Assembly: GCF_007992195.1 (NCBI RefSeq)
Contig: NZ_BJZU01000063.1
Span: 1-64,000 of the forward strand
Source of the DNA: Methylobacterium oxalidis
Lineage (GTDB): Bacteria > Pseudomonadota > Alphaproteobacteria > Rhizobiales > Beijerinckiaceae
Reading direction: 5' to 3'
Length of the DNA stretch: 64,000 bases
Shown: piece after piece, positions 54,938-64,000 of the stretch
How positions within the stretch are numbered: the first letter of the stretch is position 1
Layout of the letters: each line of letters opens with the position of its first letter
The notes under the pieces: model-generated
The model's input: only the letters and a program-made list of their open reading frames with translations
What the model was told of the DNA's origin: nothing
Database searches by the model: none
Position numbers and translations under genes: made by a program

Positions 54938-55076
54938 GGAATAATCCGGTCGGGACGCCCAGACGGGCCTGCGGATGCCCTAGCCCGAAAACGTTTCCGG
55001 TCCGTGTCTCCGCCCCGCCGCCGCGGACCTGCACGCTCGGGCACTTTGCCTCACGTATCGGCCGGCTCGTGAATGT

Positions 55077-55334
55077 TCAATCCTCATGCTCGGCGGGCGC
55101 CCCGTTCCGTTCGTGGAGCGCGGCGGCGAGCCGGCCCCGCTCCTCCAGAGCCCGGATCGCGTGGTGGCGGCTCAGGCTCTCGAAGAGATCCGCCGCCGAG
55201 GTCCGGCCGTCCCTCGCGATGTAGGCTGCGAGGCGGGCGTAATCCGTCGCGAGGCGCTCGTCGTGAGCGGCTGCCTTCGCGAGACCGGAGACCGTCGTCT
55301 CGAAGGCGGTGAGGGACCTGTCAGGTGCGCGCAT
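55077..55334 (-). CDS. Small helical hypothetical protein (85 aa)
   Basis: From MRAPDRSLTAFETTVSGLAK onward the protein appears wholly helical with many Ala, Arg, Leu and Glu (YARLAAYIARDGRTSAADLF, HHAIRALEERGRLAAAL). No signal peptide. The ATG at 55334 is favoured; a start seven codons upstream is possible. A possible EcfG-type promoter lies 46 bases upstream. Function unknown. Confidence 0.6.
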   Translation of the reverse strand: MRAPDRSLTAFETTVSGLAKAAAHDERLATDYARLAAYIARDGRTSAADLFESLSRHHAIRALEERGRLAAALHERNGAPAEHED

Positions 55335-55379
55335 CGGGCCGTTTCCCGGGCCCACCGATCGAGCGGGCCGTCACAGGAA

Positions 55380-55404
55380 TACGGAGCTTGGCGGCGCCGG
55401 TTCC
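55380..55404 (-). promoter_or_regulatory. Possible EcfG-type promoter (one mismatch)
   Basis: On the minus strand GGAAC (55404-55400), a 16-base spacer and CGTA (55383-55380). It differs from the consensus CGTT in the last base. It is upstream of the 85-aa gene. Confidence 0.4.
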
Positions 55405-55548
55405 GTCGTTCCTGCGGAAAGGTCCGCGAACGTCCTCTCCCTGTCGCGCGGTCGGCATCGCGACACGCCCGCGTCTGGGGCCGCTCGAGGCAGACACATG
55501 CGCGCAACACGGCGCCTCTAGAACACCGCCATCGGAGGAGTTTTCGCG

Positions 55549-55659
55549 ATGCGAAGCCGCGAGAGCGGATCGGCCACTCTGCTCACGGACATCCTCCTGT
55601 CCGTTCTCCTCCTCGGCATCTTCGCCACCGGCTTCACCCTCGTCTCGCTGGGCTACTGA
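55549..55659 (+). CDS. Very small single-span membrane protein (36 aa)
   Basis: A 36-aa protein: polar start MRSRESGSATLL, then one membrane segment (TDILLSVLLLGIFATGFTLV) and a short SLGY tail. GGAGGAG lies eight bases before the ATG, close to an ideal ribosome site. It ends 16 bases before an EcfG-like promoter. Small membrane proteins of this kind often regulate a larger membrane partner. It was too short for usual gene calling. Confidence 0.65.
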   Translation: MRSRESGSATLLTDILLSVLLLGIFATGFTLVSLGY

Positions 55660-55675
55660 AGGCGCTCGGGTCAGC

Positions 55676-55701
55676 GGAACGGCGCCGCTCGACCTCGCGT
55701 T
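55676..55701 (+). promoter_or_regulatory. Putative EcfG (general stress) promoter
   Basis: GGAAC at 55676-55680, a 17-base spacer and CGTT at 55698-55701: an exact consensus match, 53 bases before the start codon of the exported repeat protein. Confidence 0.7.
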
Positions 55702-55754
55702 GCCGTCAACGATCGCCGCGGGTCCAACGCGACGCGAACCCAGGGAGATGCCCT

Positions 55755-56030
55755 ATGAAAGCCGTCACGCTCGCCATCGCCACCACGCTCGTCCTCGGTT
55801 CGGCCGCCCTGGCCGCGGAGGGAGGCTCCGGGACGAGCCGGTCCGGAACCATGAACAGCACCGGGCCGAACGATGCCGGTGCCGGTTCGTCGCCGGGTGC
55901 GGCGGGCAGCGGCCCGTCGACGGGCGACAAGAGCCGCTCGGGCACCACGAACACGACCGGCGCCAACGATGCGGGCTCGGGCTCGTCGCCCGGCGCGCAC
56001 GGCAAGGGCAGCAGCCACGGCGCCCACTGA
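55755..56030 (+). CDS. Exported Gly/Ser-rich repeat protein (91 aa)
   Basis: Signal peptide MKAVTLAIATTLVLGSAALA, then two 26-residue repeats at residues 28-53 and 60-85. They share SRSGT-x-N-x-TG-x-NDAG-x-GSSPGA. The mature protein is Gly/Ser/Thr/Asn-rich, with no cysteine, and ends in a His-containing tail (GKGSSHGAH). It is probably periplasmic or secreted and disordered. GGGAG precedes the ATG. An exact EcfG promoter upstream suggests a stress role. Function unknown. Confidence 0.8.
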   Translation: MKAVTLAIATTLVLGSAALAAEGGSGTSRSGTMNSTGPNDAGAGSSPGAAGSGPSTGDKSRSGTTNTTGANDAGSGSSPGAHGKGSSHGAH

Positions 56031-56108
56031 GGCGTACCACGCCGCCGCTGCGGGGTTCTCTCCCCGCACGGCGCTCTCCGTCGGCCGCCCGGCGCCAGCG
56101 GCCCGCCG

Positions 56109-56300
56109 TCAGGCGGGCGTGCGCCGGCGCTTCGGCCTCGCCCGGCGCTTGCGCGCGGACTTCTTTCCCGTCGCGGACTTGATCATCTCGGCAGCGGCGA
56201 GCTGTTGCTGCCGGCGCATCGCCGATGTCGCCGTGCCGATCCACCAGCCGGCGGCCCGGTTCGCGGCCGAGAGCCACAGGCTCATCGCAGGATTCTTCAT
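56109..56300 (-). CDS. Small amphipathic protein with basic tail (63 aa)
   Basis: Begins MKNPAMSLWLSAANRAAGWW, a Trp-containing amphipathic helix, continues IGTATSAMRRQQQLAAAEMI, and ends in a Lys/Arg block (KKSARKRRARPKRRRTPA). The basic tail could bind DNA, RNA or polyphosphate; the front half may associate with membranes or storage granules. GAGG lies six bases before the ATG. I do not recognise the family by name. Confidence 0.62.
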   Translation of the reverse strand: MKNPAMSLWLSAANRAAGWWIGTATSAMRRQQQLAAAEMIKSATGKKSARKRRARPKRRRTPA

Positions 56301-56437
56301 GCGGACCTCGCGGGGACAGGGAGCTGTCGTCCGGGGACAACGCGCGAGCGGCCGCCGGTTCACCCGGCCCGCGTCCCCGATTGCGCGGGAGCGCGCGGCC
56401 GCGGTATCCGCGGATGACCAGGGCGGAAGGTTCCTCG

Positions 56438-57256
56438 ATGACGTTTCTCCGAACGGTGTCCCTCGATGCGTCGGAGGCGGCCGCCCACGGCACTGCGCTC
56501 AGCCGCCTGCGCGCCGACGACGAGCAGGCCGTCGTCGTCCGGAATGTCTTCAGTGCGGAGGAATGCGCCGCCATCGTCGCGGACCTCGAAGCGAACAGGC
56601 CTGGCTTTCCGGCCACCTCGTTCCCGGCGCCGTTCCGCTCCTCGTTCTACGGGATGAACCTCAATCTCGCCGACCCGAGCCTGCGCGCGTATTTCGAGAT
56701 GGAGCCATCCTTCTCGCGAAGCCTCGCGGCTCTGATGGCACCCTACGGCGGCTTCGAGGCGCGGGTCCTCCGCCTGCTCTCGGCGCTCGACGGCGGACGG
56801 CCCTACGGCGCTCCGCCGGGTCCCGGAAGCGCCGGTCCCTACATGGTCACGACCTTCCGCTCCCACCGGGAGGGCGGCTACATCCCGCCCCATTTCGACA
56901 ACGAGCAGCGGATACGGCCGAGCTACGAGCACCTGGAGACGCTGATCGACGGCGACATCTTCTCCTTCGTGCTGACTCTCTCCCGGGCCGAGCAGGGCGG
57001 GATGCTCGAGGTCTTCGACGCAAAGTCCGAGGCGTGGTCCGCCCGCTTCCAGAACCGGGACCGCCCCGTGCCGAAGCCCGACGTCGCGGCCTTCGCCCGC
57101 CACGCCTTCGACGTCGAGGCGGGGACGATCGTGCTGCTGCGGTCGGGCCGCTTCCTGCACCACGTCTCTCCCGTGATCGGCACCACCCGGCGCTGGACGG
57201 CCTGCTCGTTCATGGCCGAATCCCGCGGGAGGGATCGCGTCCACTGCTGGGGCTAG
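56438..57256 (+). CDS. 2OG-Fe(II) oxygenase
   Basis: A 272-aa non-haem iron dioxygenase. The HxD pair is His152 and Asp154 in IPPHFDNEQ; the distal histidine is in RFLHHVSPVIGTTRRWT, where the following Arg residues (251/252) fit 2-oxoglutarate binding. The N-terminal 100 residues (VVVRNVFSAEECAAIVADLE) match the prolyl-hydroxylase-like fold. The substrate is unknown; such enzymes hydroxylate amino acids, peptides, lipids or nucleobases. The gene ends four bases before the methyltransferase, so the two form one operon. GGAAGG precedes the ATG. Confidence 0.82.
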   Translation: MTFLRTVSLDASEAAAHGTALSRLRADDEQAVVVRNVFSAEECAAIVADLEANRPGFPATSFPAPFRSSFYGMNLNLADPSLRAYFEMEPSFSRSLAALMAPYGGFEARVLRLLSALDGGRPYGAPPGPGSAGPYMVTTFRSHREGGYIPPHFDNEQRIRPSYEHLETLIDGDIFSFVLTLSRAEQGGMLEVFDAKSEAWSARFQNRDRPVPKPDVAAFARHAFDVEAGTIVLLRSGRFLHHVSPVIGTTRRWTACSFMAESRGRDRVHCWG

Positions 57257-57260
57257 GCCG

Positions 57261-58052
57261 GTGCCCCGGGTCCCGGCCTACTTCGACGCGTTCCTGGCCG
57301 CCGTCGCGACAGGGGCCGAGATCGACCACGTCCATCTCGGCCACTGGGACGAGCCCGACGCGCTGGGTCCCAGGCGAGCCCGCGCCACCTTCGCCGCGGC
57401 GCAGGTGCGCCTGAGCGAGCGGCTGGTGGACCTGCTCGGGATCCGCGCCGGCGACCGTGTGCTGGATGTGGGCTGCGGCTTCGGCGGTACGCTCCGCGCG
57501 CTGCGCCTGAGCCATCCGGGCGCCGACCTCGTCGGCCTCAACATCGACGCGCGTCAGCTCGCGGTCAGCCTGGGCCGCGAGCCCGCACCGACGAACGCGA
57601 CCTGGATCGCCGCGGACGCCTGCCGCCTCCCCTTCGCGGCCGCGAGCTTCGACCGGCTCCTCTGCGTCGAGGCAGCCTTCCACTTCGCGAGCCGGGCCGC
57701 GTTCCTCGCGGAGGCGAGCCGGGTGCTCAGCCCCGGCGGCGTGCTGGCGATGAGCGACTTCGTTCTCGCGCGCCCCCCGCTCCCGCCCGGGGTGGTCGCG
57801 GCCTTCGAGGAGAGGCTGGAGGCGGAGTTCGGCCCCTGGCCGGACAAGTGGACCGCCCTCGACGAGATCGGGCGCGATGCGGCGCGTGCCGGCCTCGCCC
57901 TCGCCGTGCAGGACGCCACGCGTCACACGGGCCCGAGCTACCACACGATCGCGCCGGACGATCGGACCGGCCTCACCGGCGGCGCCGTCCTGCGTGAGCT
58001 CCACCGGACCGGCTGCCTGCGCTACCTCTATCTGCGCCTCGAGAAGCGATGA
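57261..58052 (+). CDS. SAM-dependent methyltransferase
   Basis: Class I methyltransferase of 263 aa. Motif I is VLDVGCGFGGT (residues 67-77), followed by the acidic loop VGLNIDARQL and post-I segment AADACRLPFAAASFDRLLCVEAAFHF (in two parts). The N-terminal YFDAFLAAVATGAEIDHVHLGHWDEP resembles natural-product and small-molecule O/N/C-methyltransferases of the RebM/EryG and sarcosine methyltransferase group. The GTG start is four bases after the oxygenase stop. Paired with an oxygenase it suggests a hydroxylate-then-methylate route on an unknown substrate. Confidence 0.83.
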   Translation: MPRVPAYFDAFLAAVATGAEIDHVHLGHWDEPDALGPRRARATFAAAQVRLSERLVDLLGIRAGDRVLDVGCGFGGTLRALRLSHPGADLVGLNIDARQLAVSLGREPAPTNATWIAADACRLPFAAASFDRLLCVEAAFHFASRAAFLAEASRVLSPGGVLAMSDFVLARPPLPPGVVAAFEERLEAEFGPWPDKWTALDEIGRDAARAGLALAVQDATRHTGPSYHTIAPDDRTGLTGGAVLRELHRTGCLRYLYLRLEKR

Positions 58053-58104
58053 GCCTGGCAGGCTCCGCACCCGCCCGAGGACCCGCGGGCGACCCGCGCC
58101 GCGA

Positions 58105-59544
58105 TCAGGTGTGGATCACCTTCCCGTAGGCGTCGAGCACGCTCTCGTGCATCATCTCCGAGAGCGTCGGGTGCGGGAAGACCGTGTGCATCAGCTCTTC
58201 CTCGGTGGTCTCCAGCGTCATCGCGACGACATAGCCCTGGATCAGCTCGGTTACTTCGGCCCCGACCATGTGAGCCCCGAGCAGCTGCCCGGTCTTGGCG
58301 TCGAACACCGTCTTGATGAGGCCGTCCGGCTCGCCGAGGGCGATGGCCTTGCCGTTGCCCGCGAAGGGGAAGCGGCCGACCTTCACGGAGAAACCCTGCT
58401 CCTTGGCCTTCGCCTCGGTCAGCCCGACGCTCGCGATCTGCGGCTGGCAGTAGGTGCAGCCCGGGATCTTGCCCTTGTCCATCGGATGGGTGTGCAGGCC
58501 CTTGATGGTCTCGATGCAGATGACGCCCTCGTGCTCGGCCTTGTGGGCGAGCATCGGCGGGCCGGCGACGTCGCCGATCGCGTAGACTCCCGGCACGTTG
58601 GTCCGCCCGAGCCCGTCGGTGACGACGACGCCCCGGTCGATCGTCACGCCGAGCTTCTCCAGCCCGATCCCCTCGATGTTGCCGACGACGCCCACCGCCG
58701 AGATCAGCTTCTCGGCCGTGATCGCCTGCGTCTTGCCGTCGGAGCCCTCGATGGTGGCGGTGACGGAATCCGCACCCTTCTCGACCTTCGTCACCTTGGC
58801 GCCGGTGAGGATCTTGATGCCCTGCTTCTCGAAGCGCTTGCGGGCGAGCCCGGCGATCTCGGCATCCTCCACCGGCAGGATCTGCGGCAGCAGCTCCACC
58901 ACGGTCACCTCGGCGCCCATGGTGCGGTAGAACGAGGCGAACTCGATGCCGATCGCGCCCGAACCCATCACGAGGAGGCTCTTGGGCATCGCGTCCGGCA
59001 CCATGGCCTCGTAGTAGGTCCAGATCTGCTTCTTGTCGGGCTCGATGCCGGGGATCGCCCGTGGGCGGGCCCCCGTCGCCACGATGATGTGCTTGGCCTG
59101 GTAGGTGCCCGCGCCCTTGGCGCCCTTCGGCGCCTCGGCGCGCTTCGTCTCCTTGACGGTGACCTGCCCCGGCTGGTTGCCCTTGGCCGCGGAGTCGATC
59201 GCGGCCTCGCCCCAGATCACGTCGACCTTGTTCTTCTTGAGCAGCATGCCGACGCCGCCGTTGAGCCGGCCGGACACGCCCCGTGAGCGCTTGACGATGG
59301 CGGCCGCATCGAACCCGACCTTCTCCGCCGAGAGACCGTAATCGGAGGCGTGCTGCATGTAGTGGTAGATCTCGGCCGAGCGCAGCAGCGCCTTGGTGGG
59401 GATGCAGCCCCAGTTGAGGCAGATGCCCCCCAGGTGCTCGCGGTCGACCACCGCGGTCTTGAAGCCGAGTTGCGCGGCGCGGATCGCCGTGACGTAGCCG
59501 CCGGGCCCGGCGCCGATGATGAGGACGTCGTAGGTGTCGGGCAT
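58105..59544 (-). CDS. lpdA: Dihydrolipoyl dehydrogenase (E3)
   Basis: FAD enzyme of 479 aa that reoxidises the lipoyl groups of the pyruvate dehydrogenase complex. The FAD motif IIGAGPGGYVTAIRAAQLG, the redox disulphide GGICLNWGCIPTKAL, the NAD motif MGSGAIGIEFASFYR and the C-terminal HPHPTLSEMMHE-type segment (here VFPHPTLSEMMHE) with the catalytic His are present. It is the last gene of the PDH operon, 202 bases after pdhC. Confidence 0.96.
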   Translation of the reverse strand: MPDTYDVLIIGAGPGGYVTAIRAAQLGFKTAVVDREHLGGICLNWGCIPTKALLRSAEIYHYMQHASDYGLSAEKVGFDAAAIVKRSRGVSGRLNGGVGMLLKKNKVDVIWGEAAIDSAAKGNQPGQVTVKETKRAEAPKGAKGAGTYQAKHIIVATGARPRAIPGIEPDKKQIWTYYEAMVPDAMPKSLLVMGSGAIGIEFASFYRTMGAEVTVVELLPQILPVEDAEIAGLARKRFEKQGIKILTGAKVTKVEKGADSVTATIEGSDGKTQAITAEKLISAVGVVGNIEGIGLEKLGVTIDRGVVVTDGLGRTNVPGVYAIGDVAGPPMLAHKAEHEGVICIETIKGLHTHPMDKGKIPGCTYCQPQIASVGLTEAKAKEQGFSVKVGRFPFAGNGKAIALGEPDGLIKTVFDAKTGQLLGAHMVGAEVTELIQGYVVAMTLETTEEELMHTVFPHPTLSEMMHESVLDAYGKVIHT

Positions 59545-59574
59545 GGGTGCTATCCTCGGCGTTCGACCCGGTGC

Positions 59575-59609
59575 GTCACCCCGGGGCTGCGAAGCAGAGC
59601 CCGGATGCC
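59575..59609. repeat. Degenerate palindromic repeat between pdhC and lpdA
   Basis: GTCACCCCGGGGCT, a GCGAAGCA loop and AGAGCCCGGATGCC form an imperfect inverted repeat that resembles the perfect one at 18375-18413 (GTCATCCCGGG arms). It occupies part of the unusually wide 202-base gap inside the operon. Confidence 0.45.
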
Positions 59610-59746
59610 GGACCCGCCGACTGCAGCGTCGGGTGGATCTCGGCCCGCGGTTCTGGCTCCCGAGCCCGCCTGCGGCGCCCCGGAAGGACGGTTCTTGGTA
59701 AAGCCTGGATCACGGCTCGGGCGCTCGACGGGCTGCGGGCCCGTCC

Positions 59747-61186
59747 TCACACCAGCATCCCCATCGGGTTCTCGATCAGGCTCTTGAAGGCCGAGATCAG
59801 CTCGGCGCCGAGCGCCCCGTCGAGGACGCGATGGTCGCAGGAGAGGGTGCAGGTCATCATCTGCACCACCGCCGGGGCGCCGTCGCGGACCACGACGCGC
59901 TTCTCGCCCGCGCCGACCGCGAGGATCGTCGACTGGGGCGGGTTGATCACCGCCGTGAAGTGCTTGATCCCGAACATGCCGAGGTTCGACACCGAGGTGA
60001 CGCCGCCCTGGTACTCCTCGGGCTTCAGCTTCTTGGCCCGGGCACGGGCGGCGAAGTCCTTCATCTCGTTCGAGATCGTCGAGAGCGTCTTCTGGTCGGC
60101 CTTGCGGATGACGGGGGTGAACAGGCCGCCGTCGATCGCGACAGCCACGCCCACCTCCGCATTGTTGAAGCGCAGGATCCGGTCCTCGGCCCAGACGGCG
60201 TTGGCGGTCGGCACGCGCATCAGGGCTAGGCCCATCGCCTTGATGACGAAGTCGTTCACCGAGAGCTTGAACAGCGGCTTGCCGTCCTTGGTCACGCCGG
60301 CGGACCCGTTCAGCTGCTCGCGCAGCTTCATCAGCGCGTCGAGCTCGCAATCGACGGTGAGATAGAAGTGCGGCGCCACCTGCATCGCCTCGGTGAGGCG
60401 CTTGGCGATGGTCTTGCGCATGCCGTCGAGAGGCACCTCCTCGTAGGCGCCCTTGTCATAGAAGCCCCGGACCTGATCGAGGCTGAGGCCGGCCGGCGCG
60501 CTCGCGGCAGCCTTCGGAGCGGGGGCGGCCCCGGCCGCCGGAGCCTCGGCGGCCGGAGCCGCGGTGGGCTTCGGAGCCGCCTTGCCCGTCCCGTTCGCCG
60601 CGGCGGCGCGCACGTCGCGCTCGATCACCCGGCCATGCGGGCCCGAGCCCTGGACCGCCGACAGGTCGATCCCTTCCTGCTTGGCGATGCGGCGGGCGAG
60701 CGGCGAAGCGAAGACGCGTCCGCCGGACGGGCCCGCCTGCGCGGCGCCGTCGGCCTTGGCACCCTGCGCGGGGACGGCACCCTCCGGTGCCTGATTCACC
60801 CGCTCGTAGCTCATGTGGCCGCCGCCGGGGGTGGTGTTCTGCGCGGCAGGCGAGGCGTCGGCCTTCGCAGGCTGCGCGGGCGCCTCCTTGGGAGCTGGTG
60901 CCGCCCCGCCGCCCGCCGGAGCCTGGACGCTGCCCGGATCCTCCCCCTCGGCGGCGATCAGCGCGATCAGGTCGTTGACGGGCACGTCCGCGGTGCCTTC
61001 GGGCACCAGGATCTTGGCCAGGACGCCCTCGTCGATGGCCTCGACCTCCATGGTGGCCTTGTCGGTCTCGATCTCGGCGAGCACGTCGCCGGACTTCACC
61101 GCGTCGCCCTCCTTCTTGAGCCACTTGGCGAGGTTGCCCTTCTCCATCGTGGGCGAGAGGGCGGGCATCAGGACGTTGATCGGCAT
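59747..61186 (-). CDS. pdhC: Pyruvate dehydrogenase complex dihydrolipoamide acetyltransferase (E2)
   Basis: E2 core of 479 aa. One lipoyl domain (residues 1-80, with the lipoylated Lys in [15 protein letters not shown]), a long Ala/Pro linker, the E3-binding domain around residues 160-195 ([19 protein letters not shown]), a second linker, and the catalytic domain with the active-site [11 protein letters not shown]. One lipoyl domain per chain is usual in alphaproteobacteria. Its lipoyl-domain DNA is nearly identical to that of pdhB. LipA supplies the sulfur for the lipoyl group. Confidence 0.96.
   Translation of the reverse strand: MPINVLMPALSPTMEKGNLAKWLKKEGDAVKSGDVLAEIETDKATMEVEAIDEGVLAKILVPEGTADVPVNDLIALIAAEGEDPGSVQAPAGGGAAPAPKEAPAQPAKADASPAAQNTTPGGGHMSYERVNQAPEGAVPAQGAKADGAAQAGPSGGRVFASPLARRIAKQEGIDLSAVQGSGPHGRVIERDVRAAAANGTGKAAPKPTAAPAAEAPAAGAAPAPKAAASAPAGLSLDQVRGFYDKGAYEEVPLDGMRKTIAKRLTEAMQVAPHFYLTVDCELDALMKLREQLNGSAGVTKDGKPLFKLSVNDFVIKAMGLALMRVPTANAVWAEDRILRFNNAEVGVAVAIDGGLFTPVIRKADQKTLSTISNEMKDFAARARAKKLKPEEYQGGVTSVSNLGMFGIKHFTAVINPPQSTILAVGAGEKRVVVRDGAPAVVQMMTCTLSCDHRVLDGALGAELISAFKSLIENPMGMLV
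61007..61129. repeat. 123-bp direct repeat, copy in pdhC
   Basis: The lipoyl-domain DNA here is the same as 63228-63350 in pdhB at all but one of 123 positions (T for C in one Leu/Val-region codon third base). Flanking sequence diverges at once on both sides. Confidence 0.9.
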
Positions 61187-61223
61187 GGGCTGTGAATCCT
61201 GATCGACCGTTCGGGGCGTTGCG

Positions 61224-61499
61224 TCAATTCATGGTGTCGGGAGCGAGGCTCTCGGCCTCCAGCCCGGCGCGAATGCGCTCGAAGGCTTCGTCCTCCGACA
61301 TCTCGGTCTCCAGGGCGTAGGCACGGGCCGCCTGCCGGGCGAGATCGATCAGGAGGCGCCCCCAGGTCGCGGGATCGTCGAACGCGCGCCGGAGCGCCAC
61401 GCTCACGGCCCCGTCCACGACCGCGGCGCGCAGCACCTCGACGCCGCCGTTCTCGACGGCATCGGGAGGGATGGAGAGTTCCTCGAAGACCTTGCTCAT
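61224..61499 (-). CDS. DUF5076 family protein
   Basis: A 91-aa cytoplasmic protein with segments [20 protein letters not shown] and [16 protein letters not shown]. This small family is found almost only inside alphaproteobacterial PDH operons between pdhB and pdhC, which suggests a role in the complex; none has been shown as far as I know. It ends 37 bases before pdhC. Confidence 0.82.
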   Translation of the reverse strand: MSKVFEELSIPPDAVENGGVEVLRAAVVDGAVSVALRRAFDDPATWGRLLIDLARQAARAYALETEMSEDEAFERIRAGLEAESLAPDTMN

Positions 61500-61523
61500 G
61501 CACTCAACAATCGGTTTCGGACC

Positions 61524-61943
61524 CTAGAACGAGGAGCATTTGAGACTGCTTGTCAGTTCGTTGCGGCATCTGAGGACGTGGGCCGTCTCGTCGGCCTTCT
61601 TCGGCAGGATGACGGCGTAATCCGGTGGAAGAGGCGTTCCGCGGCACGAGGCGTTCCAGATGCTGCGCCCTTTGACTCCGACTTCGGAGACCGCGATCGC
61701 GTTCAGGGTGCAGGCACCGGGATCTGCCTGCTTCACGGTCCTATTGAGCGCGGCGATCTGTTGCTCCTGCCGCATGCTCAGCAATTGATCCGTCGAGATG
61801 CCGGCCGGCCTGATCACGGAACGCTGGCTGCTCGCTTCCGCGTAGGTCATGGGCGGGGTGCTGCTCAGCGGCGGCATGCAGCCGCCGACGAGCAGGAGGC
61901 ACAGCAGCGGCATTCCCGCGTCGCGCATTGGCTTCATCCGCAT
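61524..61943 (-). CDS. Putative lipoprotein inside the PDH operon
   Basis: About 139 aa. Signal sequence MPLLCLLLVGGC with a lipobox at LVGGC, followed by a Pro/Ser region. Three further cysteines lie in the mature part (GACTLNA, NASCRGT, LRCRNEL, plus one near the end, LKCSSF), so disulphides are likely. It would sit in the inner or outer membrane facing the periplasm, which is odd for a PDH operon. Several start codons are close together (GTG 61946, ATG 61943, ATG 61937). The family is not recognised. Confidence 0.72.
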   Translation of the reverse strand: MRMKPMRDAGMPLLCLLLVGGCMPPLSSTPPMTYAEASSQRSVIRPAGISTDQLLSMRQEQQIAALNRTVKQADPGACTLNAIAVSEVGVKGRSIWNASCRGTPLPPDYAVILPKKADETAHVLRCRNELTSSLKCSSF

Positions 61944-61955
61944 CACGACGCGCTG

Positions 61956-63407
<1,452 letters not shown>

Positions 63408-63466
63408 GGAAGGACTCTGTCGGAGGGGCGTCTGGCGGGGCGGCCTGAAGGCTGGAGGGGGCGCCC

Positions 63467-64000
63467 TCAGGCGCGCGCCTCCAGCAGGATGTCGGTCCGG
63501 AGCTCGGACGGATCGGGCTCGGGATCGTGGGTGGCGAACTCGGCCGCGTCGTTGACGGTCTCGCGCACCTTGGCGTCGGTGGCCTTGATCTCGGCCTCGG
63601 GAACCCCGTGAAGCTCGAGCAGGCGCTTGCGCACCGTCTCGATCGGGTCGTACTCCTCGCGCATCTTCGAGACCTCGTCCTTCGACCGGTACTTGGCCGG
63701 GTCGGACATGGAGTGGCCGCGGTAGCGGTAGGTCTGCATCTCGAGGATGTAGGGCCCCTCGCCCGAGCGGGCGTGCTGGATCGCCCGTGTCGCCGCCTCG
63801 CGCACGGTGCGCACGTCCATCCCGTCCACCTGCTCGCCCGGGATCCCGAAGGAGAGTCCGCGCTTCGAGAAGTCCGTCTGCGCCGAGGCGCGGACCACGG
63901 ACGTGCCCATGGCGTAGCGGTTGTTCTCGATCACGTAGACGACCGGCAGCTTCCAGAGCGCGGCCATGTTGAAGCTCTCGTAGACCTGGCCCTGGTTGGC
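63467..64000 (-). CDS. pdhA: Pyruvate dehydrogenase E1 component subunit alpha (partial)
   Basis: The C-terminal 177 residues are in the window; the gene continues past the right edge. Visible are [16 protein letters not shown] (thiamine diphosphate site region), the phosphorylation-loop-like [20 protein letters not shown] and the [17 protein letters not shown] end typical of alphaproteobacterial E1-alpha. It is the first known gene of the operon here and lies 59 bases before pdhB. Confidence 0.95.
   Translation of the reverse strand, partial: ANQGQVYESFNMAALWKLPVVYVIENNRYAMGTSVVRASAQTDFSKRGLSFGIPGEQVDGMDVRTVREAATRAIQHARSGEGPYILEMQTYRYRGHSMSDPAKYRSKDEVSKMREEYDPIETVRKRLLELHGVPEAEIKATDAKVRETVNDAAEFATHDPEPDPSELRTDILLEARA

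Overview
The window is about 64 kb of very GC-rich alphaproteobacterial chromosome. Gene content points to a Methylobacterium/Methylorubrum-like member of the Hyphomicrobiales. The evidence is the ntrBC/ntrYX-hfq-hflX set, a fused ispDF followed by cinA, lipA beside a RatA/COQ10-type START protein, a pyruvate dehydrogenase operon containing a DUF5076 gene, two DUF6894 proteins, HWE-type sensor kinases, and several promoters matching the EcfG general-stress consensus. The assignment rests on family recognition, not on a database search. No rRNA, tRNA, CRISPR array, insertion sequence or prophage was seen.

Layout. 0-3.5 kb: a terminator, cobF, a RadD-like helicase, a group III truncated haemoglobin and a 54-aa hydrophilic stress-type protein. 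3.8-8.7 kb: an exported protein and a heavy-metal-type RND pump with its adaptor, with no outer-membrane channel. 8.9-9.9 kb: a broken HWE histidine kinase with two separate lesions. 10.2-15.6 kb: a three-subunit molybdenum aldehyde oxidoreductase (PaoABC type), an alcohol dehydrogenase-like MDR protein and an exported cupin. 16.1-18.4 kb: beta-carbonic anhydrase with a SulP anion transporter. 18.4-25.6 kb: GrpB-like, hyi, hflX, hfq, ntrX and ntrY. 25.8-33.6 kb: a co-directional housekeeping block (MBL hydrolase, tatD, metG, holB, tmk, dacC, rlpA).

34.0-36.1 kb: a ParA plus ribbon-helix-helix pair and a divergent PAS protein, with repeated motifs between them. 36.1-41.8 kb: ntrC, ntrB and dusB, divergent from ispDF-cinA. 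41.8-45.5 kb: a hybrid sensor kinase and a flavin monooxygenase. 45.5-47.0 kb: ratA and lipA. 47.1-58.1 kb: an accessory region rich in small, exported and envelope proteins, including PRC-barrel, SleB hydrolase, trypsin-like protease, DUF6894, DUF1345, an outer-membrane protein, an RMF-like protein and several proteins under 100 aa. It ends in a tightly linked 2OG-Fe(II) oxygenase and methyltransferase pair. 58.1-64.0 kb: the PDH operon, transcribed pdhA-pdhB-lipoprotein-DUF5076-pdhC-lpd, with pdhA running off the end.

How the parts connect. Nitrogen signalling (NtrBC, NtrYX), RNA regulation (Hfq) and tRNA modification (DusB) are all on the minus strand, but the ntr genes are split by about 10 kb of cell-wall and replication genes, and trkA is absent between ntrX and hfq. 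LipA supplies the lipoyl cofactor used by PdhB and PdhC. The most novel-looking material is the set of small proteins behind EcfG-like promoters, the oxygenase/methyltransferase pair beside them, and the chromosomal ParA/RHH locus with its candidate binding sites.
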